DNA from: Sphingomonas sp. R-74633
GTDB taxonomy: Bacteria; Pseudomonadota; Alphaproteobacteria; Sphingomonadales; Sphingomonadaceae
Direction: 5' to 3'
NCBI RefSeq assembly: GCF_013416555.1
Contig: NZ_JACCFG010000005.1
Coordinates: 372,001 to 436,000 of the forward strand
Length of the DNA: 64,000 nucleotides
The notes under the pieces are model-generated. The model ran no database searches and was not told the DNA's origin. It saw only the letters and a list, made by a program, of their open reading frames with translations. Positions 42,994-51,396 of this stretch are shown one piece after another. The position numbers and the translations under genes were made by a program. Every line of letters starts with the position of its first letter. Position 1 is the first letter of the stretch.

Positions 42994-45249
42994 ATGTCTG
43001 AGGAATCGAACGTCCAGTTTTCGGAGCGCGAGGCGCTGCTGTATCACTCCGAAGGCCGGCCGGGCAAAATCGAGATCGTGGCTTCCAAGCCGATGGCGAC
43101 GCAGCGCGACCTGGCGCTGGCCTATTCGCCCGGCGTTGCGGTGCCGGTGCTGGCGATCGCGCAGGATCCGGCGCTCGCCTACGACTATACCGCCAAGGGC
43201 AACCTCGTCGCGGTGATCTCGAACGGCACCGCGATCCTCGGCCTCGGCAATCTCGGCGCGCTGGCCTCGAAGCCGGTGATGGAGGGCAAGGCGGTCCTGT
43301 TCAAGCGCTTCGCCGATGTCGATTCGATCGACATCGAGCTGAAGACCGAGGATGTCGACCGCTTCATCGACGCGGTCGAGCTGATGGAGCCGAGCTTCGG
43401 CGGCATCAACCTTGAGGACATCAAGTCCCCCGAATGCTTCGTGATCGAGCAGACTCTCCGGGAACGCATGAACATCCCGGTGTTCCATGACGACCAGCAC
43501 GGCACTGCGATCATCGCCGCCGCCGGCCTGATCAACGCGCTCCACCTGACGGGCCGCGACATCAAGGACACCCGCGTGGTGATGAACGGCGCCGGCGCCG
43601 CAGCGATTGCCTGCGCCGAGCTGATCAAGGCGATGGGCCTGCCCAACGGCAATCTGCTGATGCTCGATCGCACCGGCGTGATCTATCAGGGCCGCGAAGG
43701 CGTGAACCAGTGGCAGTCGGCGCATGCCGTCGCCACCGATCGCCGCACGCTGTCCGACGCGCTCGAGGGCGCCGACGTGTTCATGGGCCTGTCGGCGGCG
43801 GGCGCGCTGCCGGCGGCGTTGCTCAACCAGATGGCGCTCAAGCCGATCATCTTCGCGATGGCCAATCCCGATCCCGAGATCACGCCGCCGGAGGCGCGCG
43901 CGGCGCGTCCGGACGCGATCATCGCGACGGGACGCTCTGATTATCCCAATCAGGTCAACAACGTGCTCGGCTTCCCGTTCATCTTCCGCGGCGCGCTCGA
44001 CGTGCGCGCGACGACGATCAACGATGCGATGAAGATCGCCGCTGCGACTGCGCTTGCCGAGCTGGCCCGCCAGCAGGTGCCTGAGGAAGTGGCTGCGGCG
44101 TACGGCGTGCAGCACAGCTTCGGCCCGGATTACATCATCCCGGCGCCGTTCGATCCGCGGCTGATGGAGATCGTCCCCGCCGCCGTCGCCCAGGCGGCGA
44201 TGGACTCGGGCGTCGCGACCAAGCCGATCGCGGACATGGCGGCGTATCGCCAGCAGCTACGCGCGCGCCTCAATCCGACCACCTCGGTGCTCAGCCTTGC
44301 CTATGAAGGTGCGCGGGCCAATCCGAAGCGGGTGATCTTCGCCGAGGCCGAAGAGGAAGTCGTGCTGCGCGCGGCGATCGCGTTCAAGGATGGCGGCTAT
44401 GGCACGCCGGTGCTGGTCGGGCGTGAGAGCGTGCACGAGCGGCTGCAGGCGCTCGGCGCCAATCCGGACGAGTTCGAGCTGCACAACAGCGTCAACTCGC
44501 CGCTCGTCGAGAAGATGGTCGAGTTCCTCTATTGCCGGCTCCAGCGCCGCGGCTATCTGCGCCGCGACTGCGAGCGGATGGTCAATCGCGACCGCAACAT
44601 CTTCGGCGCGCTGCTGCTCCAGCTCGGCCATGCCGATGCGATGATCACCGGCGTGACGCGGACCTGGGCCGAATCGATGCGCCAGGTGAAGCGCGTGATC
44701 GATCGCCGCCCGGGCCAGACGCCGTTCGGCATGCACGTGCTGGTCGGCCAGTCGCACACGGTGTTCATCGCCGACACCACGGTGAACGAGCGCCCCAATG
44801 CCGAGGAACTGGCCGACATCGCCGAGGGCGCGGCCACGGTCGCGCGCCGCATGGGGCATGAGCCGCGTGTCGCGTTCCTCAGCTACTCCAACTTCGGCAA
44901 TCCCGAAGGCCAGTGGCTCGACAATGTCCGCGGCGCGATCAAGGTGCTCGACGGCCGCGCGGTCGAGTTCGAATATGAAGGCGAGATGTCGCCCGACGTG
45001 GCGCTCAATGCGCGCCAGCTCGCCAATTATCCGTTCGCACGGATCTCCGGGCCGGCCAATGTGCTGATCATGCCGGGTCTTCAGTCGGCCAATATCTCGG
45101 CCAAGCTGCTGCGCGAGCTGGGCGGCGATTCGACGATCGGCCCGATGCTGATCGGCATGGAGAAGCCGGTGCAGATCGCCCCGATGACTGCGACGGCGAG
45201 CGAGCTGGTGACGCTGGCGGTGCTGGCGGCAGGCGGGATTGCCCGCTGA
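42994..45249 (+). CDS. maeB: NADP-dependent malic enzyme, MaeB type
   Basis: 751 residues. Oxidatively decarboxylates malate to pyruvate, supplying NADPH and pyruvate during growth on C4 acids or acetate. Malic enzyme half: LALAYSPGVAVP, catalytic VFHDDQHGTAI, NADP loop VVMNGAGAAAIA. The second half (from about 440) is a phosphotransacetylase-like domain (FAEAEEEVVLRAA, FLYCRLQRRG, GVTRTW), known in this class to act in allosteric control and not catalysis. Fits with aceA elsewhere in the window. Confidence 0.95.
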   Translation: MSEESNVQFSEREALLYHSEGRPGKIEIVASKPMATQRDLALAYSPGVAVPVLAIAQDPALAYDYTAKGNLVAVISNGTAILGLGNLGALASKPVMEGKAVLFKRFADVDSIDIELKTEDVDRFIDAVELMEPSFGGINLEDIKSPECFVIEQTLRERMNIPVFHDDQHGTAIIAAAGLINALHLTGRDIKDTRVVMNGAGAAAIACAELIKAMGLPNGNLLMLDRTGVIYQGREGVNQWQSAHAVATDRRTLSDALEGADVFMGLSAAGALPAALLNQMALKPIIFAMANPDPEITPPEARAARPDAIIATGRSDYPNQVNNVLGFPFIFRGALDVRATTINDAMKIAAATALAELARQQVPEEVAAAYGVQHSFGPDYIIPAPFDPRLMEIVPAAVAQAAMDSGVATKPIADMAAYRQQLRARLNPTTSVLSLAYEGARANPKRVIFAEAEEEVVLRAAIAFKDGGYGTPVLVGRESVHERLQALGANPDEFELHNSVNSPLVEKMVEFLYCRLQRRGYLRRDCERMVNRDRNIFGALLLQLGHADAMITGVTRTWAESMRQVKRVIDRRPGQTPFGMHVLVGQSHTVFIADTTVNERPNAEELADIAEGAATVARRMGHEPRVAFLSYSNFGNPEGQWLDNVRGAIKVLDGRAVEFEYEGEMSPDVALNARQLANYPFARISGPANVLIMPGLQSANISAKLLRELGGDSTIGPMLIGMEKPVQIAPMTATASELVTLAVLAAGGIAR

Positions 45250-45276
45250 TTTAGCACGATAAAACACCTCTTGCCT

Positions 45277-45306
45277 GCTACATTTGTAGCATGTTACATA
45301 TGTAGC
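45277..45306. promoter_or_regulatory. Twin BlaI-type operators before the BlaI/BlaR1 pair
   Basis: GCTACATTTGTAGC (45277-45290) and GTTACATATGTAGC (45293-45306): two dyads of the TACA-N2-TGTA form bound by BlaI/MecI repressors, 2 bases apart and 20 bases before the start codon. TTGCCT (45271-45276) with TTACAT 17 bases later could be the promoter they cover. Supports autorepression of the pair. Confidence 0.7.
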
Positions 45307-45326
45307 AGGTTAGAGGAGGTCGAGTC

Positions 45327-45701
45327 GTGATCGAATCGCTGCCGCGCCGCGAGCGCGACGTATTCGAGGCATTGTGCAGCCTGGGTGAGGGCACCGCCGC
45401 CGCCGTGCGCGGCGCGCTTGCCGATCCGCCGAGCGATTCGGCCGTGCGCACGTTGCTCGGGCGGTTGAAGGCCAAGGGCCTGATCGACCACCGCACACTC
45501 AACCAGGCCTATGTCTATGTGCCGGTGCCGCAGGCCGATGCGGTGGCGGAGACCGCGCTGCAGCGGTTGGTGCAGACCTTCTTCCAGGGATCGGCGGCGC
45601 GCGCCGCCACCGCGTTGCTCGGGATGGAAAAGGGCCTCGACCCGCAGGAGATCGAGGCGCTGCAACAGGCGATCGACAAGGCGCGGGGAGAGGCGAAATG
45701 A
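45327..45701 (+). CDS. BlaI/MecI/CopY-family transcriptional repressor
   Basis: 124 residues, GTG start with GAGGAGGT six bases upstream. Winged helix: LPRRERDVFEALCSLGEGTAAAVRGAL, DSAVRTLLGRLKAKGLIDHRTLNQAYVYVPV, followed by a helical dimerisation tail. BlaI repressors are cut by a BlaR1-type protease after a signal. The stop overlaps the BlaR1-like start as ATGA. Twin TACA/TGTA operators lie just upstream. Confidence 0.88.
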   Translation: MIESLPRRERDVFEALCSLGEGTAAAVRGALADPPSDSAVRTLLGRLKAKGLIDHRTLNQAYVYVPVPQADAVAETALQRLVQTFFQGSAARAATALLGMEKGLDPQEIEALQQAIDKARGEAK

Positions 45702-47242
45702 TCGCATCGCTGCTGATCGAGCTCGGCTGGAAGTCGGCGCTGGCCTGTGCGGTGGCGCTGCTCGCGAGCGGGGCATTGCGCGGCCGTCCGGCGGCACAGC
45801 GCGTGGCGATGCTGCGCGCAGGGATTGCAGCATTGCTGCTGCTGCCGCTGCTCATCCTGACCGTGCCGGCGCTCGAAATCGCGGTGCTGCCCGCCGTGGC
45901 CCCGTTGCCCGATTTGCCGATGCCGGAGATCGTCGCGGCACCCGTCGCGGTCGATGCACCGGAAATCGACTGGATTGCCCTGGCGTACGGCGCGGGCGCC
46001 GCCTTTGTGCTGCTGCGCCTCGCCATCGGCCTTGTCATGCTGCACCGCTGGACCCGCCATGCGGTGCCCGCCTCCAACCCGGTGTGGCTGGAGGCGATCG
46101 CACGGGCCGCCGAACCCTTGAAGCGGCCCGTGCGGCTACTCGTCTCGCCCAGCATCGCCTCGCCGTTGAGCCTCGGCGTTGCGCCGGCGACGATCCTGAT
46201 CGGCCCCGATACCGAGCGTTGCGCCGATCGCGCTGCCGCCGTGATCGCGCATGAGATGGCGCATGTCCGCCGCTTCGACTGGCCGGCGATGCTTGCCGCG
46301 CGGCTCGCGCTCGCCTTGTTCTGGTTCAACCCGCTGGCCTGGCTGCTCGCCGCCGAGCTCTCTCGCCAGACCGAACTCGCTGCCGACGAGGAAGCGGTGC
46401 GCCATGTCGCGCGCACTGATTACGCGCAGGCGCTGCTCGCGGTCGCCGGCGGCTGCGGCGCGCATGCGGCGTGCGGCATGGCGGTGACGCGCAGTGCGCT
46501 CGCTCGGCGGATCCGCCGGGTTCTCGATGCGCGCCAGGCCAAGCCGGCGAGCGGGCTGCTTTGTGCGGCGCTGATCGGCAGCATCCCGCTGGGCATCGCC
46601 CCGCTGGCAGCAATGCAGCTGGTGCCAGCACCAGCCGCACCTGCTCCCGAGCCCGTGGTCAAGGTTCGGCAATCGGCGCCGGAGCGTCTCCGAATGCCGG
46701 CGTCGACGCCGCAGCCGGTGCAAGCGGCGCCGGAGGCGCCCAGGCCGCGCCGCGCGGCTGCGAAACCGGCTCCAGCACCCGCCCCGGTTGCCGACGGGCT
46801 CAAGCCGCCGCTGGCGATGATGCGTGCGCCCGAAACGCCGGAAGCGCCGGACTTCAAGGCTCGGTTCCAGGCCAGGATGACCAAGTGGCGGCTGGACAGG
46901 CAGCAGCCCGACGGCAAGCCCGCGCCGGGTACCGAAGCGAGCCGCCAGGCCGAGGCAACGGGCCTGCGCATGGCCAAGGCCGCGGTTGCCGCAAAGCCGG
47001 AAGACAAGCCGCTGCCGGTCAAGACCGTGTGGGGCGCGGGGCCGGATGCGCGTGGCCAGGTGCAGCAGCGGATCCGGGCGGCGAGCCAGTTGCGCGCCCA
47101 GGCGCAGACCTACAGCAAGCTCGCCAAGGACGAGAGCCTCTCGCCCGATATCCGCCAGAGCTACGTCAAGGTGGCGGAGTCGCTGCGGGACAATGCGTCC
47201 CGGCTTGAGGCACAGGCGAGACAGATGAAGGGCGTCTTCTAG
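45698..47242 (+). CDS. M56-family (BlaR1-like) membrane metallopeptidase
   Basis: 514 residues. Four membrane segments (about 10-25, 42-65, 93-115, 193-215) and the M56 zinc motif HEMAH (185-189) with its upstream RLLVSPSIASPLSLGVAPATILIGP region and downstream ELAADEEAVRHVA. The C-terminal part is not the penicillin-binding sensor of classical BlaR1 but a Pro/Ala-rich and coiled-coil region (325-514), so the signal is probably not a beta-lactam. Works with the BlaI-like repressor. Confidence 0.88.
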   Translation: MIASLLIELGWKSALACAVALLASGALRGRPAAQRVAMLRAGIAALLLLPLLILTVPALEIAVLPAVAPLPDLPMPEIVAAPVAVDAPEIDWIALAYGAGAAFVLLRLAIGLVMLHRWTRHAVPASNPVWLEAIARAAEPLKRPVRLLVSPSIASPLSLGVAPATILIGPDTERCADRAAAVIAHEMAHVRRFDWPAMLAARLALALFWFNPLAWLLAAELSRQTELAADEEAVRHVARTDYAQALLAVAGGCGAHAACGMAVTRSALARRIRRVLDARQAKPASGLLCAALIGSIPLGIAPLAAMQLVPAPAAPAPEPVVKVRQSAPERLRMPASTPQPVQAAPEAPRPRRAAAKPAPAPAPVADGLKPPLAMMRAPETPEAPDFKARFQARMTKWRLDRQQPDGKPAPGTEASRQAEATGLRMAKAAVAAKPEDKPLPVKTVWGAGPDARGQVQQRIRAASQLRAQAQTYSKLAKDESLSPDIRQSYVKVAESLRDNASRLEAQARQMKGVF

Positions 47243-47329
47243 ACCGCCCTTGACCCCCAATCACTGAACCAAAGCGCGGTTTTCGCGCCACGGGGCCGGC
47301 TTGCCCGGCGACTTGAAGGGAGAATGACG

Positions 47330-47626
47330 ATGCGTTCGATCCTGTTTCTGTCCCTTGTCCTCGTCGGCGCCTGCGCGGCGCGGGATCCCAGGCCCGAGCC
47401 CGCAGCGGGCCTGGCCTATAGCGACCTGGCGCTCGACACCGAAGCGGGCCGCGACGCGCTGCGGGAGCGCGTCGAGGTCGCGGCGCGCAACTTCTGCCGG
47501 GAGCATGCCAGGGAGGTCGTCCCCCAGCTGATCCGGCACGAGACGAGCTATTGCCTCGACGCGCTGCGCCAGTCGCTGGCGGAGGCGATGCCGGCCACGG
47601 TGCGCCGCGCCTATTACCGGCGCTAG
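47330..47626 (+). CDS. UrcA family protein
   Basis: 98 residues from ATG 47330, seven bases after AGGGAG; an ATG two codons earlier lies too close to it. Lipobox-like VGAC after a hydrophobic start (MRSILFLSLVLVGAC). The UrcA signature follows: LAYSDLALDTEAGRDALRERVEVAARNFC, with a second Cys in YCLDALRQSL, the pair forming the usual disulfide. UrcA proteins are periplasmic, of unknown role, common in sphingomonads and Caulobacter. The stop overlaps the convergent SDR gene by four bases. Confidence 0.85.
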   Translation: MRSILFLSLVLVGACAARDPRPEPAAGLAYSDLALDTEAGRDALRERVEVAARNFCREHAREVVPQLIRHETSYCLDALRQSLAEAMPATVRRAYYRR

Positions 47627-48411
47627 CCGTCGATGCTGATCCCAAGCGACGCGTTGACCAGCCCGCCATCGACCGTGATCGTGTCGCCCACGACATAGTC
47701 GCCGGCGCGGCTGGCGAGGTAGATGGCGGCCCCGGCCATATCCTCGTCGAAGCCGATGCGCCTGGCCGGGATCGCCTTGGCGACATCGCCGCCATGGTCG
47801 CGCGCCGCCTTGTTCATGTCGCTGGCAAAGGCGCCGGGGGCGATCGAGGTGACGTTGATATGGTCGCGGATCAGCCGGGCGGCCATGCGCTTGGTCAAAT
47901 AGATCAGCGCCGACTTCGAGGCGTGGTAGCTATAGGTTTCCCAAGGGTTGAGCCGCTGGCCGTCGATCGAGGTGATGTTGATCACCTTGGCCGGCTGCTG
48001 CGCCGAACCGCCGACCTTGAGCAGGCCATGCAGCGCCTGGGTGAGGAAGAAGGGGGACTTCACATTGAGGTCCATCACCTTGTCCCAGCCCTTTTCCGGG
48101 AAATTCTCGAAGGGCTCACCCCAGGCGGCGCCGGCATTGTTGACGAGGATGTCGAGCCGCTCCTCGCGTTCGGCCAGCGCGGCGGCCAGTGCCTTGCAGC
48201 CCTCGACCGTGCCGACGTCCATCGGCAGGGCGATGCAGTTCGGGCCGAGCGCCGCGGCGGTTTCCTCGCAGGCCTCGGCCTTGCGGGACGAGACATAGAC
48301 CCTGGCGCCCTGGGCAACATAGCCCTCGGCAATCATCCGGCCGATGCCCCGTGAGCCGCCGGTGACGAGTGCGATCCGGCCGTCGAGGCGGAAGAGCGTG
48401 CTGGTATCCAT
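47623..48411 (-). CDS. Short-chain dehydrogenase/reductase (SDR)
   Basis: 262 residues of the classical SDR type: cofactor loop TGGSRGIG, VNNAGAAWGEPF, catalytic Ser in NITSIDGQ, YHASK, then ISPG-like IAPGAFASD, C-terminal DTITVDGG. NADP preference is suggested by SSRKAE after strand 2. Resembles RhlG/FabG-like reductases of 3-oxoacyl chains or other carbonyls. 20 bases after the acyl-CoA dehydrogenase gene on the same strand, suggesting a role in fatty-acid or related CoA-ester breakdown. Confidence 0.9.
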   Translation of the reverse strand: MDTSTLFRLDGRIALVTGGSRGIGRMIAEGYVAQGARVYVSSRKAEACEETAAALGPNCIALPMDVGTVEGCKALAAALAEREERLDILVNNAGAAWGEPFENFPEKGWDKVMDLNVKSPFFLTQALHGLLKVGGSAQQPAKVINITSIDGQRLNPWETYSYHASKSALIYLTKRMAARLIRDHINVTSIAPGAFASDMNKAARDHGGDVAKAIPARRIGFDEDMAGAAIYLASRAGDYVVGDTITVDGGLVNASLGISIDG

Positions 48412-48431
48412 GGTTTCCTCTCCTGGGTTCG

Positions 48432-49577
48432 TTACCCGCCGCGCTTGAGCGTCTCGCGGGCGATGATCAGCTGCTGGATCTGGCTGGTGCCTTCATAGAT
48501 CCGGAACAGGCGCACGTCGCGGTAGAGCCGCTCGATGCCATAGTCGGCGATATAGCCTGCGCCGCCGAAGATCTGCACGGCGCGATCGGCGACGCGGCCG
48601 ACCATCTCGCTGGCGAAATATTTGGCGGCGGCGGCTTCCATCGTGGTGTTCTGGCCAGCGTCCTTGGCGGCGGCGGTTTCCAGCACCAGCGCACGGGCGG
48701 CGAGTGCTTCGGTCTTGGAATCGGCGAGCATTGCCTGGATCAGCTGATGCTCGGCGATCGGCTTGCCGAACTGCTTGCGTGTCGAGGCATAGGCGACGCA
48801 GTCGGCGATGAGCCGCTCGGCCACGCCGACACAGACCGCGGAGATGTGGAGGCGGCCGCGGTCGAGCACCTGCATGGCGATCTTGAAGCCTTCGCCCTCG
48901 GCGCCGAGCCGATTGGCGGCGGGGACGGGGGTGTCGTCGAACACGACATCGGCGACCCGGGCGCCCTTCTGGCCCATCTTCTTCTCGGGCTCGCCGATGC
49001 TGATGCCGGGCAGGTCGCGCGGCACCAGAAAGGCGGAGACGCCCCGGCCACCGGGTTCGTCGCCGGTGCGTGCCATGACGGTGAACAGCTCGGCCTTGTC
49101 GGCATTGGTGATGAAGCGCTTGGTGCCGGTGAGGCGGTAGACATCGCCGTCCTTGACCGCCCGGGTCTTCACCGCGCCGCTGTCCGATCCGACATCGGGC
49201 TCGGTCAAAGCGAAGCTGGTGACAATCTCGCCGCTGGCGATCTTCGGCAGCCATAGCGCTTTCTGCTCGGGGGTACCGGCCATGACGAGGCCCTGCGAGC
49301 CGATGCCGACATTGGTGCCGAAGGAGGAGCGGAACGCCGGAGTAGTGCGGCCAAGCTCGATGGCGACCTTGCACTCCTCGAGCATCGTCAGGCCCAGGCC
49401 GCCAAACTCCTCGGCGATCGACAGGCCGAAAAGGCCGAGCTGCTTCATCTCCGCAGTGATGTCGGCAGGGATGGCGTCGGCGGCCTCGACATCGGCCTCG
49501 AGCGGGCGGAGACGCTCGGCGACGAAGCGGCGAATGGTGTCGATCAGCGTGTCGAAGACTTCGGGGTCGAGCGCCAT
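48432..49577 (-). CDS. Acyl-CoA dehydrogenase
   Basis: 381 residues from ATG 49577 (MALDPEVFDTLIDTIRRFVAERL); the frame stays open far upstream but antisense to the transporter. FAD-dependent alpha,beta-dehydrogenation of acyl-CoA. FAD/substrate motifs FALTEPDVGSDSG and KRFITNADKAE, and the catalytic Glu in YRDVRLFRIYEGTSQIQQ. Three domains complete. Length and motifs are those of short/branched-chain or general ACADs. Probably in one operon with the SDR gene. Confidence 0.93.
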   Translation of the reverse strand: MALDPEVFDTLIDTIRRFVAERLRPLEADVEAADAIPADITAEMKQLGLFGLSIAEEFGGLGLTMLEECKVAIELGRTTPAFRSSFGTNVGIGSQGLVMAGTPEQKALWLPKIASGEIVTSFALTEPDVGSDSGAVKTRAVKDGDVYRLTGTKRFITNADKAELFTVMARTGDEPGGRGVSAFLVPRDLPGISIGEPEKKMGQKGARVADVVFDDTPVPAANRLGAEGEGFKIAMQVLDRGRLHISAVCVGVAERLIADCVAYASTRKQFGKPIAEHQLIQAMLADSKTEALAARALVLETAAAKDAGQNTTMEAAAAKYFASEMVGRVADRAVQIFGGAGYIADYGIERLYRDVRLFRIYEGTSQIQQLIIARETLKRGG

Positions 49578-49666
49578 TGCTTCACGTTCCTCAAGTTCGA
49601 AGCGGGACGCTATACCGGTCTCATGCTCGGTAGCAAGGCCATACCCAATGTTCCAATCTGTTCCGG

Positions 49667-49694
49667 TTGACCCTTGGTGGGTGGCACCTATGCT
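49667..49694 (+). promoter_or_regulatory. Candidate sigma-70 promoter of the transporter gene
   Basis: TTGACC (49667-49672), 16 bases, TATGCT (49689-49694), 27 bases before the ATG at 49722. Good -35, fair -10. Confidence 0.5.
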
Positions 49695-49721
49695 GCGCGG
49701 CGAAGGATAAAGGGAGAGGCT

Positions 49722-51188
49722 ATGTCGGGCGCGCAGACCAACCAGGCGGCAGTGCCCCCGGCGCGGCGAATCCGCACGCCGATCATGCTCGCTTACGGGT
49801 TCGGCACCGTGGCGTATGGCGTGAAGGACTTCTGCTTCTCGACCTTCCTGCTCTTCTATTTCAACCAGGTGCTGGGGCTCCCGGCGACCGAAGTCGGCTT
49901 TGCGATCATGTGTGCGCTGCTGCTCGACGCTGTGGCCGACCCGGCGATCGGCTTCCTGTCGGACCGGACCAGCAGCCGCTGGGGGCGGCGCCATCCCTGG
50001 ATGTATGCCTCGGCCATCCCGATCGCGCTCGGCTGGGTGCTGCTGTGGAACCCGCCGGCGCTGTCCAACGCGCATCTGCTGCTCTGGGTATTCGCCATGT
50101 CGGTGCTCGTCCGCACCGCGGTGAGCGCCTATGAAGTGCCGAGCCAGGCGCTGACTCCGGAACTGTCCGCCGATTATGAGGAGCGGACGCGGATCATGGC
50201 GTACCGCTTCCTGTTCGGCTGGGCCGGCGGACTGGCGATGATGATCCTCGCTTATGCCTGGCTGCTCGGCCCTTCGCCGGGGCATCCCAATGGCCAGCTG
50301 GTGCGGGAGAATTATCCGGGCTTCGCGGCGGTGAGCGCGGGCATCATGGTGTTCGCCATCCTCCTCTCGGCATTCGGCACGCATGGCGAGATCAAGCGGC
50401 TGCCGCGGGCCGAGATGAAGCGCCAGTCGATCGGAGCGCATTTCGGCGAGCTGGTCGCCACGGTGAAGAACCGCGCCTTCCTGATCCTGATGGCGGCGGG
50501 GCTCTGCTATTATTGCGCCCAGGGGGTGAGCTTTGCCCTTTCCAGCTACATCTATGCCCATGTCTGGCGCTTCCAGAACCAGGACTTCACGATCATCGCC
50601 TTCTCGCTCCTCGTCGGGGCGTTCCTTGCCTTCCTCATCGCGCCACGCATCTCGCGCCGGATGGGCAAGCCCAGGGCGGCGATGCTGCTGATGATGGCTG
50701 CCGCCTTCTGGGTGGCGCTTCCCTATGTTCTGCGCCTCGCCGGGCTGTTTCCGGCGCCGGGCAACCCCTGGATGCTGCCGTCGCTGTTCGCCATCTACGC
50801 CGCCAATGTCGCCTGCAGCATTTCGGCGACCATCCTCGGCGCGTCGATGATGGCGGATGTCGTCGAGCAATCGGAGATCGAGACCGGGCGGCGGAACGAG
50901 GGCGTGTTCTTCGCCGGCGCCTTTTTTGTGCAGAAATGCTGCAGCGGACTGGGGATCTGGGCGACCGGCATGCTGCTCGACCTGGTCGACTTTCCAGCAC
51001 TCGCCAAAGTGGGGCAGGTCGCCCCGGCGGCAGTCGATCGGCTGACCATCCTCTTCTCCGTGCTCTACGCCGTGCTCGCCTTCGCCGCAGCCGGGCTCTA
51101 CCGGATCTTCCCGTTCGGCAAGGCCGAGCATGAGGCCCGGGTTGCCGCGCTCGCCGCCGGAAAGACGGAAATGTCCGCCGAGGGCTGA
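49722..51188 (+). CDS. MFS/GPH-family sugar transporter
   Basis: 488 residues from ATG 49722, with AGGGAGAG upstream. About 12 hydrophobic segments; the GPH (glycoside-pentoside-hexuronide) branch is shown by YGFGTVAYGVKDFCFSTFLLFYFNQVLGL, DAVADPAIGFLSDRTSSRWGRRHPWM and, in the second half, VEQSEIETGRRNEGVFFAG. Imports glycosides or uronides with a cation. Fits with the GH5 and pectin-esterase genes in the window, although none is adjacent. Convergent with the small gene below. Confidence 0.9.
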   Translation: MSGAQTNQAAVPPARRIRTPIMLAYGFGTVAYGVKDFCFSTFLLFYFNQVLGLPATEVGFAIMCALLLDAVADPAIGFLSDRTSSRWGRRHPWMYASAIPIALGWVLLWNPPALSNAHLLLWVFAMSVLVRTAVSAYEVPSQALTPELSADYEERTRIMAYRFLFGWAGGLAMMILAYAWLLGPSPGHPNGQLVRENYPGFAAVSAGIMVFAILLSAFGTHGEIKRLPRAEMKRQSIGAHFGELVATVKNRAFLILMAAGLCYYCAQGVSFALSSYIYAHVWRFQNQDFTIIAFSLLVGAFLAFLIAPRISRRMGKPRAAMLLMMAAAFWVALPYVLRLAGLFPAPGNPWMLPSLFAIYAANVACSISATILGASMMADVVEQSEIETGRRNEGVFFAGAFFVQKCCSGLGIWATGMLLDLVDFPALAKVGQVAPAAVDRLTILFSVLYAVLAFAAAGLYRIFPFGKAEHEARVAALAAGKTEMSAEG

Positions 51189-51229
51189 GCCCCCGGCGGA
51201 CATCCTTTCCTCCCCAGGAAAAGCTACGC

Positions 51230-51382
51230 TCAGGCCACGCGGCCCAGGCGGTGATAGAGATTGGCGTATTTCACGGACTCGGGTGCGTCCTTCACCTTTT
51301 CGAGATGGGTCGCCACCGCATCGCGGATCAGGCGGAAATCCTCGGTCGAGAAAACGGCGCGGCTGCGCTGGGGTTCGGTCAT
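51230..51382 (-). CDS. Small conserved protein downstream of isocitrate lyase
   Basis: 50 residues: MTEPQRSRAVFSTEDFRLIRD then helix and YANLYHRLGRVA, soluble, partly amphipathic. AAAGGAG lies eight bases before the ATG and the gene begins 14 bases after the aceA stop, so it is in the aceA transcript. Family not recognised by name. Short and easily missed. Confidence 0.68.
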   Translation of the reverse strand: MTEPQRSRAVFSTEDFRLIRDAVATHLEKVKDAPESVKYANLYHRLGRVA

Positions 51383-51396
51383 GTCGTGGCTCCTTT

